The notes below the pieces were generated by a model, which was not told the DNA's origin, searched no databases, and saw only the letters and a list, made by a program, of their open reading frames with translations. The translations under genes and the position numbers were made by a program. This document shows, piece after piece, positions 7,502 to 17,954 of a DNA stretch of 64,000 nucleotides (position 1 is the stretch's first letter; each line of letters begins with the position of its first letter). Source of the stretch: Paenibacillus sp. LS1 (GTDB taxonomy: Bacteria; Bacillota; Bacilli; Paenibacillales; Paenibacillaceae). The stretch covers positions 372,001-436,000 of the forward strand of contig NZ_JAPDOE010000002.1 of the NCBI RefSeq assembly GCF_026013365.1, read 5' to 3'.

Positions 7502-9604
7502 CTAGGATTGAGCCGGAGCTTCAGCAGTCAAAACTGCTTTGCGGGACAAGTTGATTCGACCTTGTGGGTCAATTTCCGTTACTTTTACCGTAATGGAATC
7601 ACCAATGGCTACAACATCTTCCACTTTAGCAACACGTTCTGTTGAAAGTTGTGAAATGTGTACCAGACCTTCTTTGTTCGGAAGTACTTCAACGAATGCA
7701 CCGAATTTCTCAACACGTTTTACTTTGCCGACATAAATCTCGCCGACCAGTACTTCACGCACAATACCTTCGATGATCGATTTAGCTTTATCATTCATCT
7801 CCTGGTTGGAAGAAGCGATAAAGACACGTCCATCCTGTTCAATATCAATTTTAACACCGGTTTCTTCGATGATTTTATTGATGATTTTACCGCCTGCACC
7901 GATCACATCACGGATTTTGTCCGGATTGATATGCATCGTTGTAATTTTAGGCGCATATTGTGATAACTGCTCACGTGGAGTTTTCAAAATCTCGTTCATT
8001 TTGCCCAAAATGTGCATACGACCTTCTTTGGCTTGCGCCAATGCATCAGACAAAATTTGACGATTAATACCAGCAATTTTGATGTCCATTTGAATCGCGG
8101 TTACGCCTTCTGGTGTTCCTGCTACCTTGAAGTCCATGTCACCCAGGTGATCTTCCATACCCTGAATATCACTCAGAATCGATACATGATCACCATCTTT
8201 GATCAGACCCATAGCCACACCTGCAACCGGAGCTTTGATTGGAACACCTGCATCCATCATCGCCAAAGTGCTGGCACATATACTTGCCTGAGATGATGAT
8301 CCGTTGGATTCCAGAACTTCAGATACCAAACGAATCGTGTATGGGAAATCCGTTTCGGAAGGGATTACTTTGGAAAGAGCACGTTCACCCAAAGCACCAT
8401 GTCCGATTTCACGACGGCCTGGAGCACGCAATGGACGAGCTTCACCTACGCTGAATGGTGGGAAGTTATAGTGATGCATGAATCGTTTCGTTTCTTCAAG
8501 ACTGATTCCGTCCAAAATCTGAACATCACCCAGTGCACCAAGTGTACAAACGCTTAGAGCTTGCGTTTGACCGCGCGTAAACAGTCCTGTACCATGTGCA
8601 CGTGGCAGCAGAGATGTATCACATTCAATTGGGCGAATTTCATCAAGTCCACGTCCATCCGGACGAACTTTATCATGCGTAATCAAACGGCGCACTTCTT
8701 CTTTGACGATATCGTGAAGAACTTCCTTCACGTCTTTGAACAATTCCGGACTTTCAATATATTTCTCTTCAAAGTGAGCAACGGTTTCGTCATTCACTAC
8801 ATCGATTGCATCTTGACGAGCATGCTTCTCGGCGATTTTAACCGCTTCGACCAGACGAGCGCTGGCGAATTCACGCACACTGCTGTTAACTTCAGCATTA
8901 ACGGTACGCAACTTAACAGCCATTTTTTCTTTACCGGCAACTTGAACGAGTTGTTCGATTACAGCAATAATATTTTGGATCTCATCATGTCCAAACATGA
9001 TTGCTTCGAGCATCACTTCTTCCGGCACTTCGTTTGCTTCGGCCTCAACCATCATGATGGCATCCTTGGTTCCTGCAACGACCAGTTCAATATCACTAAC
9101 TTCAAGCTGTGCAATCGTTGGATTAATGATGAACTCACCATTAATACGTCCAACCTTCACGCCACCAATCGGTCCGCTGAATGGGACATCCGAGATGCTC
9201 AGTGCAGCTGATGTACCGATCATTGCAGCAATTTGTGGTTCACAGTCTTGGTCCACACTCATAACGATATTCAGAACTTGTACATCATTCCGGAAGCCTT
9301 CCGGGAACAATGGACGAATTGGACGGTCTGTCAGACGACTTGAAAGAATGGCTTTCTCACTCGGTCTGCCTTCACGTTTAATAAATCCACCCGGGATTTT
9401 ACCTACGGCGTACAATCTTTCTTCATAGTTCACCGTTAATGGGAAAAAGTCCAGATCTTTCGGTTCACTTGATGCTGTCACGGTACACAATACAACGGTA
9501 TCCCCGTATGTTACCTTAACGGCAGCATTAGCCTGCTTGGCCAAACGCCCGGTCTCAAGCGTAAGCTTTCTTCCACCAAGCTGCATTTCAACACGCTGTT
9601 CCAT
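7502..9604 (-). CDS. pnp: Polynucleotide phosphorylase
   Basis: Phosphate-dependent 3'-5' exoribonuclease (and polymerase) of the RNA degradosome. It is 700 residues, normal for the family. Two RNase PH domains are separated by an alpha-helical linker; the catalytic second domain carries [14 protein letters not shown] and the later [11 protein letters not shown] and MDFKVAGT segments. Then come a KH domain with VIGAGGKII (about residues 565-575) and a C-terminal S1 domain (about 620-690). AAGGAGG precedes the ATG. It follows rpsO, the common bacterial arrangement. Confidence 0.98.
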   Translation of the reverse strand: MEQRVEMQLGGRKLTLETGRLAKQANAAVKVTYGDTVVLCTVTASSEPKDLDFFPLTVNYEERLYAVGKIPGGFIKREGRPSEKAILSSRLTDRPIRPLFPEGFRNDVQVLNIVMSVDQDCEPQIAAMIGTSAALSISDVPFSGPIGGVKVGRINGEFIINPTIAQLEVSDIELVVAGTKDAIMMVEAEANEVPEEVMLEAIMFGHDEIQNIIAVIEQLVQVAGKEKMAVKLRTVNAEVNSSVREFASARLVEAVKIAEKHARQDAIDVVNDETVAHFEEKYIESPELFKDVKEVLHDIVKEEVRRLITHDKVRPDGRGLDEIRPIECDTSLLPRAHGTGLFTRGQTQALSVCTLGALGDVQILDGISLEETKRFMHHYNFPPFSVGEARPLRAPGRREIGHGALGERALSKVIPSETDFPYTIRLVSEVLESNGSSSQASICASTLAMMDAGVPIKAPVAGVAMGLIKDGDHVSILSDIQGMEDHLGDMDFKVAGTPEGVTAIQMDIKIAGINRQILSDALAQAKEGRMHILGKMNEILKTPREQLSQYAPKITTMHINPDKIRDVIGAGGKIINKIIEETGVKIDIEQDGRVFIASSNQEMNDKAKSIIEGIVREVLVGEIYVGKVKRVEKFGAFVEVLPNKEGLVHISQLSTERVAKVEDVVAIGDSITVKVTEIDPQGRINLSRKAVLTAEAPAQS

Positions 9605-9718
9605 GAAACCCCTCCTTTTATTCGTTCCTAATTCAATGGATTCTGCATATTCACAGTATTTCCTGCTTGTCCTGCATTCATTAGCTATGTATCATCTTGC
9701 AACATGCTAATCTGCACA

Positions 9719-9739
9719 ACAAAAGCTCCTCACGGAGCC
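9719..9739 (-). terminator. Small hairpin in the rpsO-pnp spacer
   Basis: Minus strand GGCTCC-GTGA-GGAGCT followed by TTTTGTTG. It is shorter and weaker than the hairpin just upstream. It may be a second partial terminator for rpsO or a structure in the pnp leader. Confidence 0.5.
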
Positions 9740-9773
9740 CCATCTACAAATATATGGCAACATGTTCATCTAC

Positions 9774-9845
9774 AAAACAACCCGGCTGTAGGTTCCGCTT
9801 GTCCTTTTAGACAAAAGAATGACGGATAACAGCCAGGTTGGTTTT
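9774..9845 (-). terminator. Terminator after rpsO
   Basis: Minus strand AACCTGGCTGT pairs with ACAGCCGGGTT (one G-U), enclosing an inner stem TTGTC/GACAA, and runs into TTGTTTTG. It begins less than 20 bases past the rpsO stop. The interrupted T-tract suggests partial read-through into pnp. Confidence 0.75.
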
Positions 9846-9862
9846 GAAAACATGTACGATAA

Positions 9863-10132
9863 TTAACGACGCAATCCGAGTTTTTCGATCAGTGCGCTGT
9901 AACGTTTAACATCTTTGTTTTTCACGTAAGCCAAAAGCTTACGACGTTGACCTACCATTTTCAAAAGTCCACGACGTGAGTGGTGGTCTTTCTTATGCGT
10001 ACGCAAGTGGTCTGTCAAACTTCTGATGTTTTCCGTAAGGATAGCAACTTGCACCTCTGGAGATCCTGTATCGGACTCGTGAGTTTTGTGCTCGTCGATC
10101 AGTTGTTGTTTACGTTCTTGAGTCAATGCCAT
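9863..10132 (-). CDS. rpsO: 30S ribosomal protein S15
   Basis: Primary 16S rRNA-binding protein of the small-subunit platform, which nucleates binding of S6 and S18. It is 89 residues, the usual length. Family hallmarks are the N-terminal MALTQERKQ, the TGSPEVQ segment and the HHSRRGL loop that contacts rRNA. AAGGAGGTG lies close upstream of the ATG at 10132. The longer in-frame start at 10189 falls inside the structured leader and is rejected. Confidence 0.98.
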   Translation of the reverse strand: MALTQERKQQLIDEHKTHESDTGSPEVQVAILTENIRSLTDHLRTHKKDHHSRRGLLKMVGQRRKLLAYVKNKDVKRYSALIEKLGLRR

Positions 10133-10228
10133 CCTGTTCACCTCCTTCAATATAATCGCCATTAGCCTCGTCACCGCCGGTGAGAGCAAGCAACCAAGCC
10201 AAGGTTATTGTTGTCTCAATCGACAACG
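10133..10228 (-). promoter_or_regulatory. rpsO leader, candidate S15 autoregulatory RNA
   Basis: The transcript leader is about 95 bases. It contains two clear stems on the minus strand: GTTGTC/GACAAC around 10208-10225 and the palindrome TCACC-GGC-GGTGA around 10171-10183, just ahead of the ribosome-binding site. S15 is known to repress its own translation through leader structures in several bacteria. Whether this leader does so is inference. Confidence 0.4.
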
Positions 10229-10234
10229 TAGTAC

Positions 10235-10264
10235 AGTATATCATAATTGCCCAGTCAAAGTAAA
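10235..10264 (-). promoter_or_regulatory. Candidate sigma-A promoter of rpsO
   Basis: Minus strand TTTACT (10259-10264), an 18-base spacer, then TATACT (10235-10240). Both boxes match four or five of six consensus positions. The position, about 100 bases before rpsO and after ribF, is right. Confidence 0.55.
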
Positions 10265-10290
10265 TGTAAACATGCATTTAATACTGAACC

Positions 10291-11229
10291 TTAAGATAAC
10301 AGGCGGCCGGCAGTCAATGCATCTTCACGAATCTGGCTAATTAATGCATCAATCGAGTCAAACTTGCGCTCTGCACGAATGTAGTGAACGAGCTCAACCT
10401 TTAGTTCCTGGTCATACAATTGTCCATCAAAATCAAGAAGGTGCACTTCAAACGTAGGTTTCATCCCGCTTTCGTGAAACGTAGGTTTCACACCGAGATT
10501 CATTACGCCATGCAGTTCCTGTTCGCCATGCTGCACACGAACAGCGTAAACACCCTTCGACGGTGTAACGTAATGATCCATGAGTTCAAGGTTGGCTGTC
10601 GGAAATCCAATGGTTCGTCCACGCTTCTCACCGTGAATGACAGTTCCTCTGATGCTGTAAGGTCGGCCAAGCCATTGACTGGCCTCATCCATCTCCCCAC
10701 GCTTCAAAAGGCCACGAATGAGAGAACTGCTCACTTTTTCACCATTTAACAGGAAAGGAGGAACGGTCTCCACCGTCATTTCTCCTTCTCCCAATGTACG
10801 AAGAAGCTGCTCATCTCCTGCACCCTTGTGACCGAAACGGAAGTCAAAACCAACCACCGCTGTTCGTGTGTGAAGAGGGATCAACAGATCATGCACGAAT
10901 TGTTGTGGCGTCAACCGTGAGAAGTCTTCATTGAACTCCACCACATAGAGCACATCAACGCCCATTCCTGCCAAGATGTCTTCTTTATCTCTCAAGGGAG
11001 TTAGATAACCCTCGTAATCCCCTTTGCGCATAACTTCCTTCGGATGTGGATGAAAGGTCATGACCGCTGCCTGCATGCCCGTTTCCCGCGCAATGCGGAC
11101 AGCTGATAAAATGACACTTGCATGTCCGAGATGCAGTCCGTCGAATTGACCAATCGCGAGCACTTGGGGAAGTGTGCTCAGCTCAGTCGAATGTAACGTC
11201 TGCGGATAGGTTAGCATTACGGTTTTCAC
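10291..11229 (-). CDS. ribF: Bifunctional riboflavin kinase/FAD synthetase
   Basis: Converts riboflavin to FMN and then FAD (called ribC in B. subtilis). It is 312 residues. The N-terminal nucleotidyltransferase domain carries the FDGLHLGH motif, and the C-terminal flavokinase domain (about residues 185-305) carries GRTIGFPTAN. GTG 11229 is the likely start, with AGGTG seven bases upstream. The ATG at 11235 sits too close to that site. No FMN riboswitch is seen upstream; it lies 60-odd bases after truB and is probably read through from the rimP operon. Confidence 0.95.
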   Translation of the reverse strand: MKTVMLTYPQTLHSTELSTLPQVLAIGQFDGLHLGHASVILSAVRIARETGMQAAVMTFHPHPKEVMRKGDYEGYLTPLRDKEDILAGMGVDVLYVVEFNEDFSRLTPQQFVHDLLIPLHTRTAVVGFDFRFGHKGAGDEQLLRTLGEGEMTVETVPPFLLNGEKVSSSLIRGLLKRGEMDEASQWLGRPYSIRGTVIHGEKRGRTIGFPTANLELMDHYVTPSKGVYAVRVQHGEQELHGVMNLGVKPTFHESGMKPTFEVHLLDFDGQLYDQELKVELVHYIRAERKFDSIDALISQIREDALTAGRLLS

Positions 11230-11299
11230 AATCATTCACCTGCATTTCACTTGATAGGCCAAGCTTGAGCATCACCACAGCTCCAAGCCCGAGACCTCT

Positions 11300-12223
11300 T
11301 TATTCCGGCAAAAAGACTTTAACTGCCCTTACCGTTGGTTTTAATTCATCCCGTTCAAATATCCCCAGAAACGTACCATCCTGAGCATACAACCGAAGTA
11401 GACCAGGTTGCTCCACAGGCGGTTCCAGAAGACGTGCAGACAGTTTCTGACCTTGAAGTGCTCCTTTGGCCTGTTCTTCTCCAACCTTGTGAGCTGGAAT
11501 CGAAGCAATAGCCTCATCAACAGGAATCAGCGCCTCCGCCAAAGTCCCATCGGCCATAAGTTGTTCCACTTCTTCAATACGAAGACAATGATCTGCAGAG
11601 ATGCCTGCTGATATTGTACGTTCCAATCGAACCATGGTCGATGGATATCCGAGTTGTCGGCCGATGTCTACACACAACGTCCGAATATAGGTACCTTTTG
11701 AACACAAGGCCCGGAAGGATATATCGGTGGTCTCACCCTGAGTCTCAATCCCTGTAAGCTCAAGCTCATAGATTGTTACCTCACGGCTCTTACGCTCTAC
11801 CGTTTTTCCTTCACGAGCAAGCTCATAGAGACGTTTACCGTCTACCTTTACAGCAGAATACATAGGTGGCACCTGAGAGATCGTGCCCAGGAACTGCTCA
11901 AGCACCTGTTGAACCTGTTCCTGTGTTACTTCCACAGTCGTTTCAGCCCGCTCAATGACTTCCCCGGTCATATCCTCTGTGTCAGTAGACAGTCCCAATC
12001 TAAGCGTAGCCAGATATTCCTTTGGAAGCTCCTGCATATACTCCACCACGCGTGTCGCCCGTCCAAGACAGAGCGGCAAAACGCCTGTAACTTGTGGATC
12101 CAGTGTGCCAGTATGCCCAATGCGCTTCATCTTGAGAATGCGACGCATTTTGGCTACAACATCATGAGAAGTAAATCCCGCCGGTTTATATACCGGAAGT
12201 ACACCTTCAAATGGCTTTACCAT
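11300..12223 (-). CDS. truB: tRNA pseudouridine-55 synthase
   Basis: Makes pseudouridine 55 in the T-loop of tRNAs. It is 307 residues. The catalytic Asp42 lies in the GTLDP motif, preceded by the KPAGFTSHDVV family signature. A small C-terminal domain follows the catalytic core. The start overlaps the end of nrnA (stop at 12217), and AGGTG is eight bases upstream, indicating translational coupling. Confidence 0.97.
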   Translation of the reverse strand: MVKPFEGVLPVYKPAGFTSHDVVAKMRRILKMKRIGHTGTLDPQVTGVLPLCLGRATRVVEYMQELPKEYLATLRLGLSTDTEDMTGEVIERAETTVEVTQEQVQQVLEQFLGTISQVPPMYSAVKVDGKRLYELAREGKTVERKSREVTIYELELTGIETQGETTDISFRALCSKGTYIRTLCVDIGRQLGYPSTMVRLERTISAGISADHCLRIEEVEQLMADGTLAEALIPVDEAIASIPAHKVGEEQAKGALQGQKLSARLLEPPVEQPGLLRLYAQDGTFLGIFERDELKPTVRAVKVFLPE

Positions 12224-13194
12224 TGTGAATTCACCTGCTTCAGTACTTTTGCGACAATATCTTCAAGTCTGCCTTCCAGACGACATCCGGCTGCGAGTAC
12301 ATGCCCGCCTCCGCCAAAGGTCTGTGCTAATGCAGCAACATCAATCTTGCCAGCCGAACGCAGAGAAACCTTGACGGCATTCTCGTTGATGACTTTGAAA
12401 AAGATACCAACTTCCACGCCCTGAATGTTGCGCGGATAGTTCACTACCCCTTCAAGATCTTCATTAGCTGCTCCGCAAGCTGCCATATCATCTGGTGTTA
12501 TAACAACCCAGGCTATCTTGCCATCATCAGTCATCTTCAGGCTCGATAGTGCTTGATTCAAAATCCGAACTTGTGGAAGAGTCACCTGCTCCAACAAGGT
12601 CTGGGCGAGATATGGTCCATCCACGCCATGTTCAAGCAATTTGGAGGCCGTTGTCATTACATTTGGACTCGTATTGGCATAGCGGAACCCACCTGTGTCC
12701 GTAAGCAATCCTGTATAGACTGCCGTCGCAACATCCTTATCCCATGCTACTTGGAACAGATTAAGAAAATCGAACAAAATTTCAGCCGTTGCAGCAGCAT
12801 CGGACTTAATGATGTTGACTGTACCATAAGCGTCATTCGTAGGGTGATGATCAATATTCAAAATAACAGCATCTTCTTCGAAATAATGACGCGTTAAGCC
12901 TACTCTGGCAAAGTCTGCACAATCCACACAGATAACAGCCTTATATTTGCGCTGCGGTGGTTGTTCGGTCATGTTCACAATGTTTCCGGCTTCCCACAAA
13001 AATTGCATCCGTTGTGGAATTTCGCCTTCATTAATCATCGTGAATGTCTTGCCCAGACATGACAGCAGCCAGCCCACCGTTACCGTCGAGCTGACTGCGT
13101 CACCGTCCGGCTGTACATGCGACACGACCAGGTAATCATCATGCTCCAGCAGAAATTGCTTTCCGGCCTGGAGCGCCTGTTCATAAGTGTGCAT
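12217..13194 (-). CDS. nrnA: DHH/DHHA1 phosphoesterase (NrnA/pAp phosphatase)
   Basis: 325-residue bifunctional oligoribonuclease and pAp phosphatase family protein. It degrades very short RNAs and may act on pApA from c-di-AMP turnover. Metal-binding residues visible: H26, D30 and D32 in HVQPDGD, DCAD further on, the DHH triad in NIDHHPTN, and the C-terminal GGGH of the DHHA1 domain. GGAG lies six bases before ATG 13194. In B. subtilis nrnA lies elsewhere; placement between rbfA and truB occurs in other Firmicutes. Confidence 0.93.
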   Translation of the reverse strand: MHTYEQALQAGKQFLLEHDDYLVVSHVQPDGDAVSSTVTVGWLLSCLGKTFTMINEGEIPQRMQFLWEAGNIVNMTEQPPQRKYKAVICVDCADFARVGLTRHYFEEDAVILNIDHHPTNDAYGTVNIIKSDAAATAEILFDFLNLFQVAWDKDVATAVYTGLLTDTGGFRYANTSPNVMTTASKLLEHGVDGPYLAQTLLEQVTLPQVRILNQALSSLKMTDDGKIAWVVITPDDMAACGAANEDLEGVVNYPRNIQGVEVGIFFKVINENAVKVSLRSAGKIDVAALAQTFGGGGHVLAAGCRLEGRLEDIVAKVLKQVNSQW

Positions 13195-13213
13195 TGCCGT
13201 CTCCTCTATTCTG

Positions 13214-13573
13214 TTACTGGGATTCGTTCTTGTCAGAACCAATATCGCCAAGCAGCTTCTCAATTCGGCTACCATAGGCGATTGATTCGTCGATCTTGAA
13301 TATCAACTCGGGAACATGACGGAATCGAATACGTTTGCCCAGCTCGGAACGCAAAAATCCATTTGCTTTTGCCAGTGCTTTGAGCGAATTATCTTTTTGT
13401 TCCTGTTCACCGAAGACACTCAGATAAACTTTGGCTTGCGACAAGTCTCCTGTCACTTCGACTCCAGTTACGGTAATAAAGCCGATACGTGGATCTTTCA
13501 GTTCAGACTGGATGAGCACACTCAATTCTTTCTTGATCTGCTCGCCCACTCTACCTGTACGAATCTTAGCCAT
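13214..13573 (-). CDS. rbfA: 30S ribosome-binding factor A
   Basis: Assists late maturation of the 30S subunit and 16S rRNA processing, and is needed at low temperature. It is 119 residues with the KH-like fold expected for the family: N-terminal [11 protein letters not shown], central [10 protein letters not shown] and the C-terminal FRHVPEL. GAGGTG lies eight bases before the ATG. It directly follows infB; the ylxP (DUF503) gene often found between the two is absent. Confidence 0.96.
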   Translation of the reverse strand: MAKIRTGRVGEQIKKELSVLIQSELKDPRIGFITVTGVEVTGDLSQAKVYLSVFGEQEQKDNSLKALAKANGFLRSELGKRIRFRHVPELIFKIDESIAYGSRIEKLLGDIGSDKNESQ

Positions 13574-13598
13574 TGTTGTTCACCTCATGCTTCCTTGC

Positions 13599-16184
13599 TT
13601 ATCGTTGTACTGTCTCCATAATGAAGGCTTCGATAACGTCGCCCTCTTTGAGATCATTGTATTTATCCAGTGTGATACCGCACTCGTAGCCTTGGGCTAC
13701 TTCTTTGGCATCATCTTTATAACGTTTCAGAGAATCCAGCTTACCTTCGTAAAGGACGATACCATCACGAATCAGGCGTGCTTCCGCAGAACGCGTAATT
13801 TTACCCGAGGTAACCATACAACCAGCGATGGTACCCACTTTACTGATGGAGAACGTGCTACGAACTTCAGCATGACCGATAACTTTTTCTTTGTAGATCG
13901 GATCAAGCATTCCTTTCATCGCTTGTTCAATTTCTTCAATAACACTGTAGATTACGCGATGCAGACGAATGTCTACTTGCTCTTGATCTGCAGTTGCTTT
14001 CGCCTGGTTTTCAGGACGAACGTTGAAACCAATCACGATGGCATTGGATGCTGCAGCCAAAATGATGTCGGACTCGGTGATTGCACCAGCGCCGCTATGA
14101 ATGATTTTCACGCGTACACCTTCAACTTCGATCTTCGCAAGGGAACCTTTCAATGCTTCAACCGAACCTTGTACGTCACCTTTGATGATTACGTTCAGAT
14201 CTTTGATCTCGCCATCTTTGATGTGCTGGAACAAATCATCCAACGTTACGCGAGTATGTGTACCCAGATCGGATTCACGTTGCGTGATCGCACGTTTGTC
14301 AGCGATGGAACGCGCTTTGCGCTCATCTTCAAACACCATGAATGGATCTCCCGCACCTGGAACTTCAGTCAAACCTGTGATTTCTACAGGTGTCGAAGGT
14401 CCAGCTTCTTTCAATTTGCGACCTTTGTCATTGACCATCGCACGTACACGACCGAAGCAGTTACCTGCTACGAAAGCATCTCCGACTTTCAATGTACCGT
14501 GCTGTACGAGAATACGGGCAACTGGGCCACGTCCTTTATCCAGCTCGGCTTCAATCACTGTACCACGAGCACGTTTGTCCGGGTTCGCTTTGTATTCGTT
14601 CACTTCTGCAACGAGCAGAATCATTTCAAGCAGACCTTCCAGACCCATTCTTTGTTTTGCTGAAACATTAACAAAGATGGTATCTCCGCCCCACTCTTCC
14701 GGAACGAGTTCATAGCTGGTTAATTCTTGTTTCACTTTATCCGGATCAGCGCCCGGTTTGTCAATTTTATTGACAGCAACGATAATTGGAAGCCCAGCTG
14801 CTTTAGCATGGTTAATGGCTTCAATTGTTTGTGGCATAACACCGTCATCTGCTGCTACAACAATAATCGTCATATCCGTAACCTGTGCACCACGTGCACG
14901 CATCGCTGTAAACGCTTCGTGACCCGGAGTATCCAGGAACGTGATCTTTTTATTGTTGATTTCAACTTGGTATGCACCGATATGTTGCGTGATTCCGCCT
15001 GCTTCGCCACCGGTTACATTCGTGGAACGAATGGCATCCAGCAATGTTGTTTTACCATGGTCAACGTGACCCATGATCGTAACTACTGGTGGACGAGCCT
15101 GCAAGTCAGCAGCATCATCATTCTCTTCCAATGTCTCGAAACGATCATCCTCAAGCACAATCTTCACTTCAACCTCAACACCGAATTCACCTGAAAGCAG
15201 AAGGATCGTTTCGATATCAAGCTCTTGGTTGATTGTTGCCATAACGCCCATAGCGATAAGTTTTTTGATAACTTCGGAAGCATCCTTATGGAGCAACTTC
15301 GCTGTTTCACCAACGGTCATATCACCACGAACGATGATTTTCTTAGGTGTGTTATCAATTTTCTCACGTTGTTGGTACTGTTGTTGATTTCTGTTGCGGT
15401 TGTTTTTGCCACCACGGTTACCACGGAAGTTGCCGCCACGGTTGTCATCATAACGACGTCCACCGCCACCGCTGTTCGAACGGTTACCACTATTGTTGTT
15501 GCTGCCAGTAGTACCACCTGGGCCGCTTCTACGTTGGCCTTGTCCTTGGCTCTGACCTTGGCCACCACTACGGTTGCCGCCAGTACCTGCATTACCACCG
15601 CTGTTAGGTCCTGAAGTTCTTACTTGACCGCCACCGCTGTTATTCGGACGTTGACCCGATCCTTGCGGACGGGATGCAGTACTGCTTTGTCCACCTTGAG
15701 CTGGTCTTGGACGGTTAGTTGATTGTCCTCCTTGGCTTGAGCCTTGGGAAGAGTTCGTTCTGTTGCGGCTGTCTTGGCCGCTGGGTCTTTGGGTGCCATT
15801 GTTATTGTTGGAATTTGGTCTATTGTTCATACCTACCTGCTTTTCCTGTTGTATTTTTGTTTGTACGGGACTACCGGATGGGTTAATGCTCTTCGGCGTG
15901 TTCACTCCGCCGGCCGGCTTGTTGCTGTCCACTGGTTTGTCACTGCGTACTGCCGAAGTTGCAACTGGTTTTGCATCGTTGCCTTGTTTCGAAGCAGCAG
16001 TGGATTTTATATCTTTAAAAAATTGTTCCACCTTACCGACTGAACCATTCTCCATGACACTCATATGATTGTTTACGGGAATTTCCAGCTTTTTAAGAAT
16101 GGTTATAATTTCTTTACTACTCATATTAAGGGACTTCGCATATTCATAAACTCGCAATTTATCCTTGTTTTCTTGTTTACTCAA
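13599..16184 (-). CDS. infB: Translation initiation factor IF-2
   Basis: GTPase that places initiator tRNA on the 30S subunit and promotes subunit joining. It is 861 residues. An N-terminal IF2-N helical subdomain (residues 1-55) precedes a low-complexity linker rich in Gly, Asn, Gln, Arg and Ser (about 75-275). A second IF2-N module follows, then the G domain with GHVDHGKTT (G1), DTPGHEAF (G3) and NKIDKP (G4), and domains II-IV. The start is a TTG preceded by GGAGGTGGAG. It overlaps the end of ylxQ by eight bases. Confidence 0.98.
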   Translation of the reverse strand: MSKQENKDKLRVYEYAKSLNMSSKEIITILKKLEIPVNNHMSVMENGSVGKVEQFFKDIKSTAASKQGNDAKPVATSAVRSDKPVDSNKPAGGVNTPKSINPSGSPVQTKIQQEKQVGMNNRPNSNNNNGTQRPSGQDSRNRTNSSQGSSQGGQSTNRPRPAQGGQSSTASRPQGSGQRPNNSGGGQVRTSGPNSGGNAGTGGNRSGGQGQSQGQGQRRSGPGGTTGSNNNSGNRSNSGGGGRRYDDNRGGNFRGNRGGKNNRNRNQQQYQQREKIDNTPKKIIVRGDMTVGETAKLLHKDASEVIKKLIAMGVMATINQELDIETILLLSGEFGVEVEVKIVLEDDRFETLEENDDAADLQARPPVVTIMGHVDHGKTTLLDAIRSTNVTGGEAGGITQHIGAYQVEINNKKITFLDTPGHEAFTAMRARGAQVTDMTIIVVAADDGVMPQTIEAINHAKAAGLPIIVAVNKIDKPGADPDKVKQELTSYELVPEEWGGDTIFVNVSAKQRMGLEGLLEMILLVAEVNEYKANPDKRARGTVIEAELDKGRGPVARILVQHGTLKVGDAFVAGNCFGRVRAMVNDKGRKLKEAGPSTPVEITGLTEVPGAGDPFMVFEDERKARSIADKRAITQRESDLGTHTRVTLDDLFQHIKDGEIKDLNVIIKGDVQGSVEALKGSLAKIEVEGVRVKIIHSGAGAITESDIILAAASNAIVIGFNVRPENQAKATADQEQVDIRLHRVIYSVIEEIEQAMKGMLDPIYKEKVIGHAEVRSTFSISKVGTIAGCMVTSGKITRSAEARLIRDGIVLYEGKLDSLKRYKDDAKEVAQGYECGITLDKYNDLKEGDVIEAFIMETVQR

Positions 16185-16506
16185 TATACTCCACCTCCGA
16201 CATTATACCGACTTGCTTGGAGATCATTTTTGCAAACCCTCGATCCGTTACTGCAAGAACAACACGCGTGTCTTTACCGATACTTGAACCCAAACTATCC
16301 CGGTCAAATCCGATCAACAGAGGAACCTTATAAGTTCCACATTTATCGCGAAATTTCTTTTGTGTATTGGCTGAGGCGTCACCCGCAACAATAACCATTT
16401 TAGCTTCGGAAGAACGGATCGCTTTAAGTACAATTTCTTCACCTGTTACAAGTTTACCTGCACGCATAGAGAGTCCCAGATAAGACAGCGTTTTAATATT
16501 AGTCAT
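16177..16506 (-). CDS. ylxQ: YlxQ, L7Ae-family RNA-binding protein
   Basis: 109-residue member of the L7Ae/L30e/S12e/Gadd45 family, predicted to bind kink-turn RNA. Its cellular role is not established. The family core [13 protein letters not shown] and VIVAGDAS are visible. I chose ATG 16506 with GGAG seven bases upstream. It overlaps rnpM upstream and infB downstream by eight bases each, so nusA-rnpM-ylxQ-infB look translationally coupled. Confidence 0.92.
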   Translation of the reverse strand: MTNIKTLSYLGLSMRAGKLVTGEEIVLKAIRSSEAKMVIVAGDASANTQKKFRDKCGTYKVPLLIGFDRDSLGSSIGKDTRVVLAVTDRGFAKMISKQVGIMSEVEYIE

Positions 16507-16804
16507 GTTCACGCTCCTGTGCTGCTTTGAATTCATCCTCAACCGCAATGAAGTCAGCTGCTAATTGCTCGTAAATTTCAGGTGAAACTTTGCCTTTTAA
16601 CGCCCGATCCAAAGCCCGGTTTTTGAGTGCGAGCTTAAAACAGGACTCTTTGCCGCATAAATAGGCACCACGTCCGGATTTTTTGCCAGTCAAATCGATC
16701 AGCACTTCATCCTCTGGCGTTTTAACGATGCGGATCAGCTGCTTTTTGGGCATCATTTCTTGGCATGCCACACATTTGCGCAGCGGCACTTTTTTTGGTT
16801 TCAT
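16499..16804 (-). CDS. rnpM: YlxR/RnpM, DUF448 RNA-binding protein
   Basis: 101-residue DUF448 protein. The B. subtilis orthologue YlxR has been described as an RNase P modulator (RnpM). The hallmarks are visible: RKCVACQE near the N-terminus, then the GRGAYLC segment. The two cysteine pairs and the basic surface fit RNA binding. It sits 25 bases after nusA and overlaps ylxQ. Confidence 0.92.
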   Translation of the reverse strand: MKPKKVPLRKCVACQEMMPKKQLIRIVKTPEDEVLIDLTGKKSGRGAYLCGKESCFKLALKNRALDRALKGKVSPEIYEQLAADFIAVEDEFKAAQEREHD

Positions 16805-16829
16805 ACGTCAGCGCCCCCCGTACTTTACT

Positions 16830-17927
16830 TTAGTCGACGGAGACGGAATCCTGATGCATTTCAGAAGAAGAATCTTTTTCTCTGCCGAATTCCTGTTCCG
16901 CCTGGCTCTCGCTCTTAATGTCGATCTTCCAGCCGGTTAATTTGGCTGCCAATCTGGCATTTTGGCCTTTAATACCAATAGCGAGCGAAAGTTGATAGTC
17001 CGGAACGATAACCCGAGCCATCTTTTCTTCCTCAAATACATGAACTTCCAATACTTTGGAAGGACTCAGTGCATTAGCTACATATTCGTCTACCTGATCG
17101 GAGAAACGAACGATGTCGATTTTTTCACCGCGCAGCTCACCCACAATGGTCTGCACGCGCATTCCCTTAGGACCTACACAAGATCCAACTGGATCAACTT
17201 CCTCATTGCGGGAATGTACGGCAATCTTGGAGCGGAACCCTGCTTCGCGAGCGACGGAGCGAATCTCAACTACGCCGTCAAAGATCTCAGGCACTTCCAG
17301 TTCAAAGAGACGTTTCAAGAGGCCCGGATGGGTACGGGACAAAATGATTTGCGGCCCTTTGGTCGTATTTTCGACCTTGGTGATATACGCCTTAATACGG
17401 TCACCATGAACAAACTTCTCGTTCGGCATCAATTCGGTTAGCGGTAAAGCCGCTTCGATTTTGCCCAGATCGATGTAGATATTGCGCAAATCCTGACGCT
17501 GCACCACTCCCGTAACGATATCTTCTTCCTTATCTACGAAAGCGTTGTAGATCAGGCCGCGTTCGGCTTCACGAATCCGCTGGGTCACTACCTGTTTGGC
17601 AGTCTGAGCGGCGATACGTCCGAAATCACGCGGCGTAACTTCAATCTCCGCAATATCTTCCAGCTGGAAGTGTGGGTTGATTTCTCGTGCAGCAGGCAAT
17701 GAAATTTCGGTACGTGAATCCAGCACTTCTTCCACGATCAATTTACGGGCATACACCCGAATAACTCCCGTATTGCGGTTCATGTCAACACGCACATTCT
17801 GGGCCGTGTTGAAATTTCGCTTGTAGCTGGAAATTAGTGCAGCCTCGATCGCTTCAAACAGCACATCCTTGCTGATCCCTTTTTCCCGTTCCAATTCATT
17901 CATTGCTTCAATAAAATCCATACTCAT
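16830..17927 (-). CDS. nusA: Transcription elongation/termination factor NusA
   Basis: Binds RNA polymerase near the RNA exit channel, lengthens pauses and stimulates intrinsic termination. It is 365 residues: N-terminal polymerase-binding domain (about 1-125), S1 domain (about 135-200), then two KH domains with GSCVGPKGMRV and AIGIKGQNARLA. The Gram-positive form lacks the C-terminal acidic repeats of E. coli NusA, and this one does too. ATG 17927 was chosen, about ten bases after AAAGGGG; M17921 is a possible alternative. A long hairpin lies just upstream. Confidence 0.97.
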   Translation of the reverse strand: MSMDFIEAMNELEREKGISKDVLFEAIEAALISSYKRNFNTAQNVRVDMNRNTGVIRVYARKLIVEEVLDSRTEISLPAAREINPHFQLEDIAEIEVTPRDFGRIAAQTAKQVVTQRIREAERGLIYNAFVDKEEDIVTGVVQRQDLRNIYIDLGKIEAALPLTELMPNEKFVHGDRIKAYITKVENTTKGPQIILSRTHPGLLKRLFELEVPEIFDGVVEIRSVAREAGFRSKIAVHSRNEEVDPVGSCVGPKGMRVQTIVGELRGEKIDIVRFSDQVDEYVANALSPSKVLEVHVFEEEKMARVIVPDYQLSLAIGIKGQNARLAAKLTGWKIDIKSESQAEQEFGREKDSSSEMHQDSVSVD

Positions 17928-17954
17928 GAATGTTGATCCCCCTTTCAAACATGG

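Noticed and set aside
11230..11299. FMN riboswitch before ribF
   Set aside because: The spacer is too short and lacks the conserved RFN element.
13431..14663. 410-codon open frame on the plus strand
   Set aside because: It lies antisense within infB and the start of the rbfA region, has biased composition (Phe/Cys/Thr-rich) and no ribosome-binding site or family resemblance. infB is unmistakable on the other strand.
15317..15598. Val/Ala-rich alternate frame on the minus strand and Thr/Ala-rich frames on the plus strand
   Set aside because: They are shadows of the repetitive Gly/Asn/Arg-coding part of infB.
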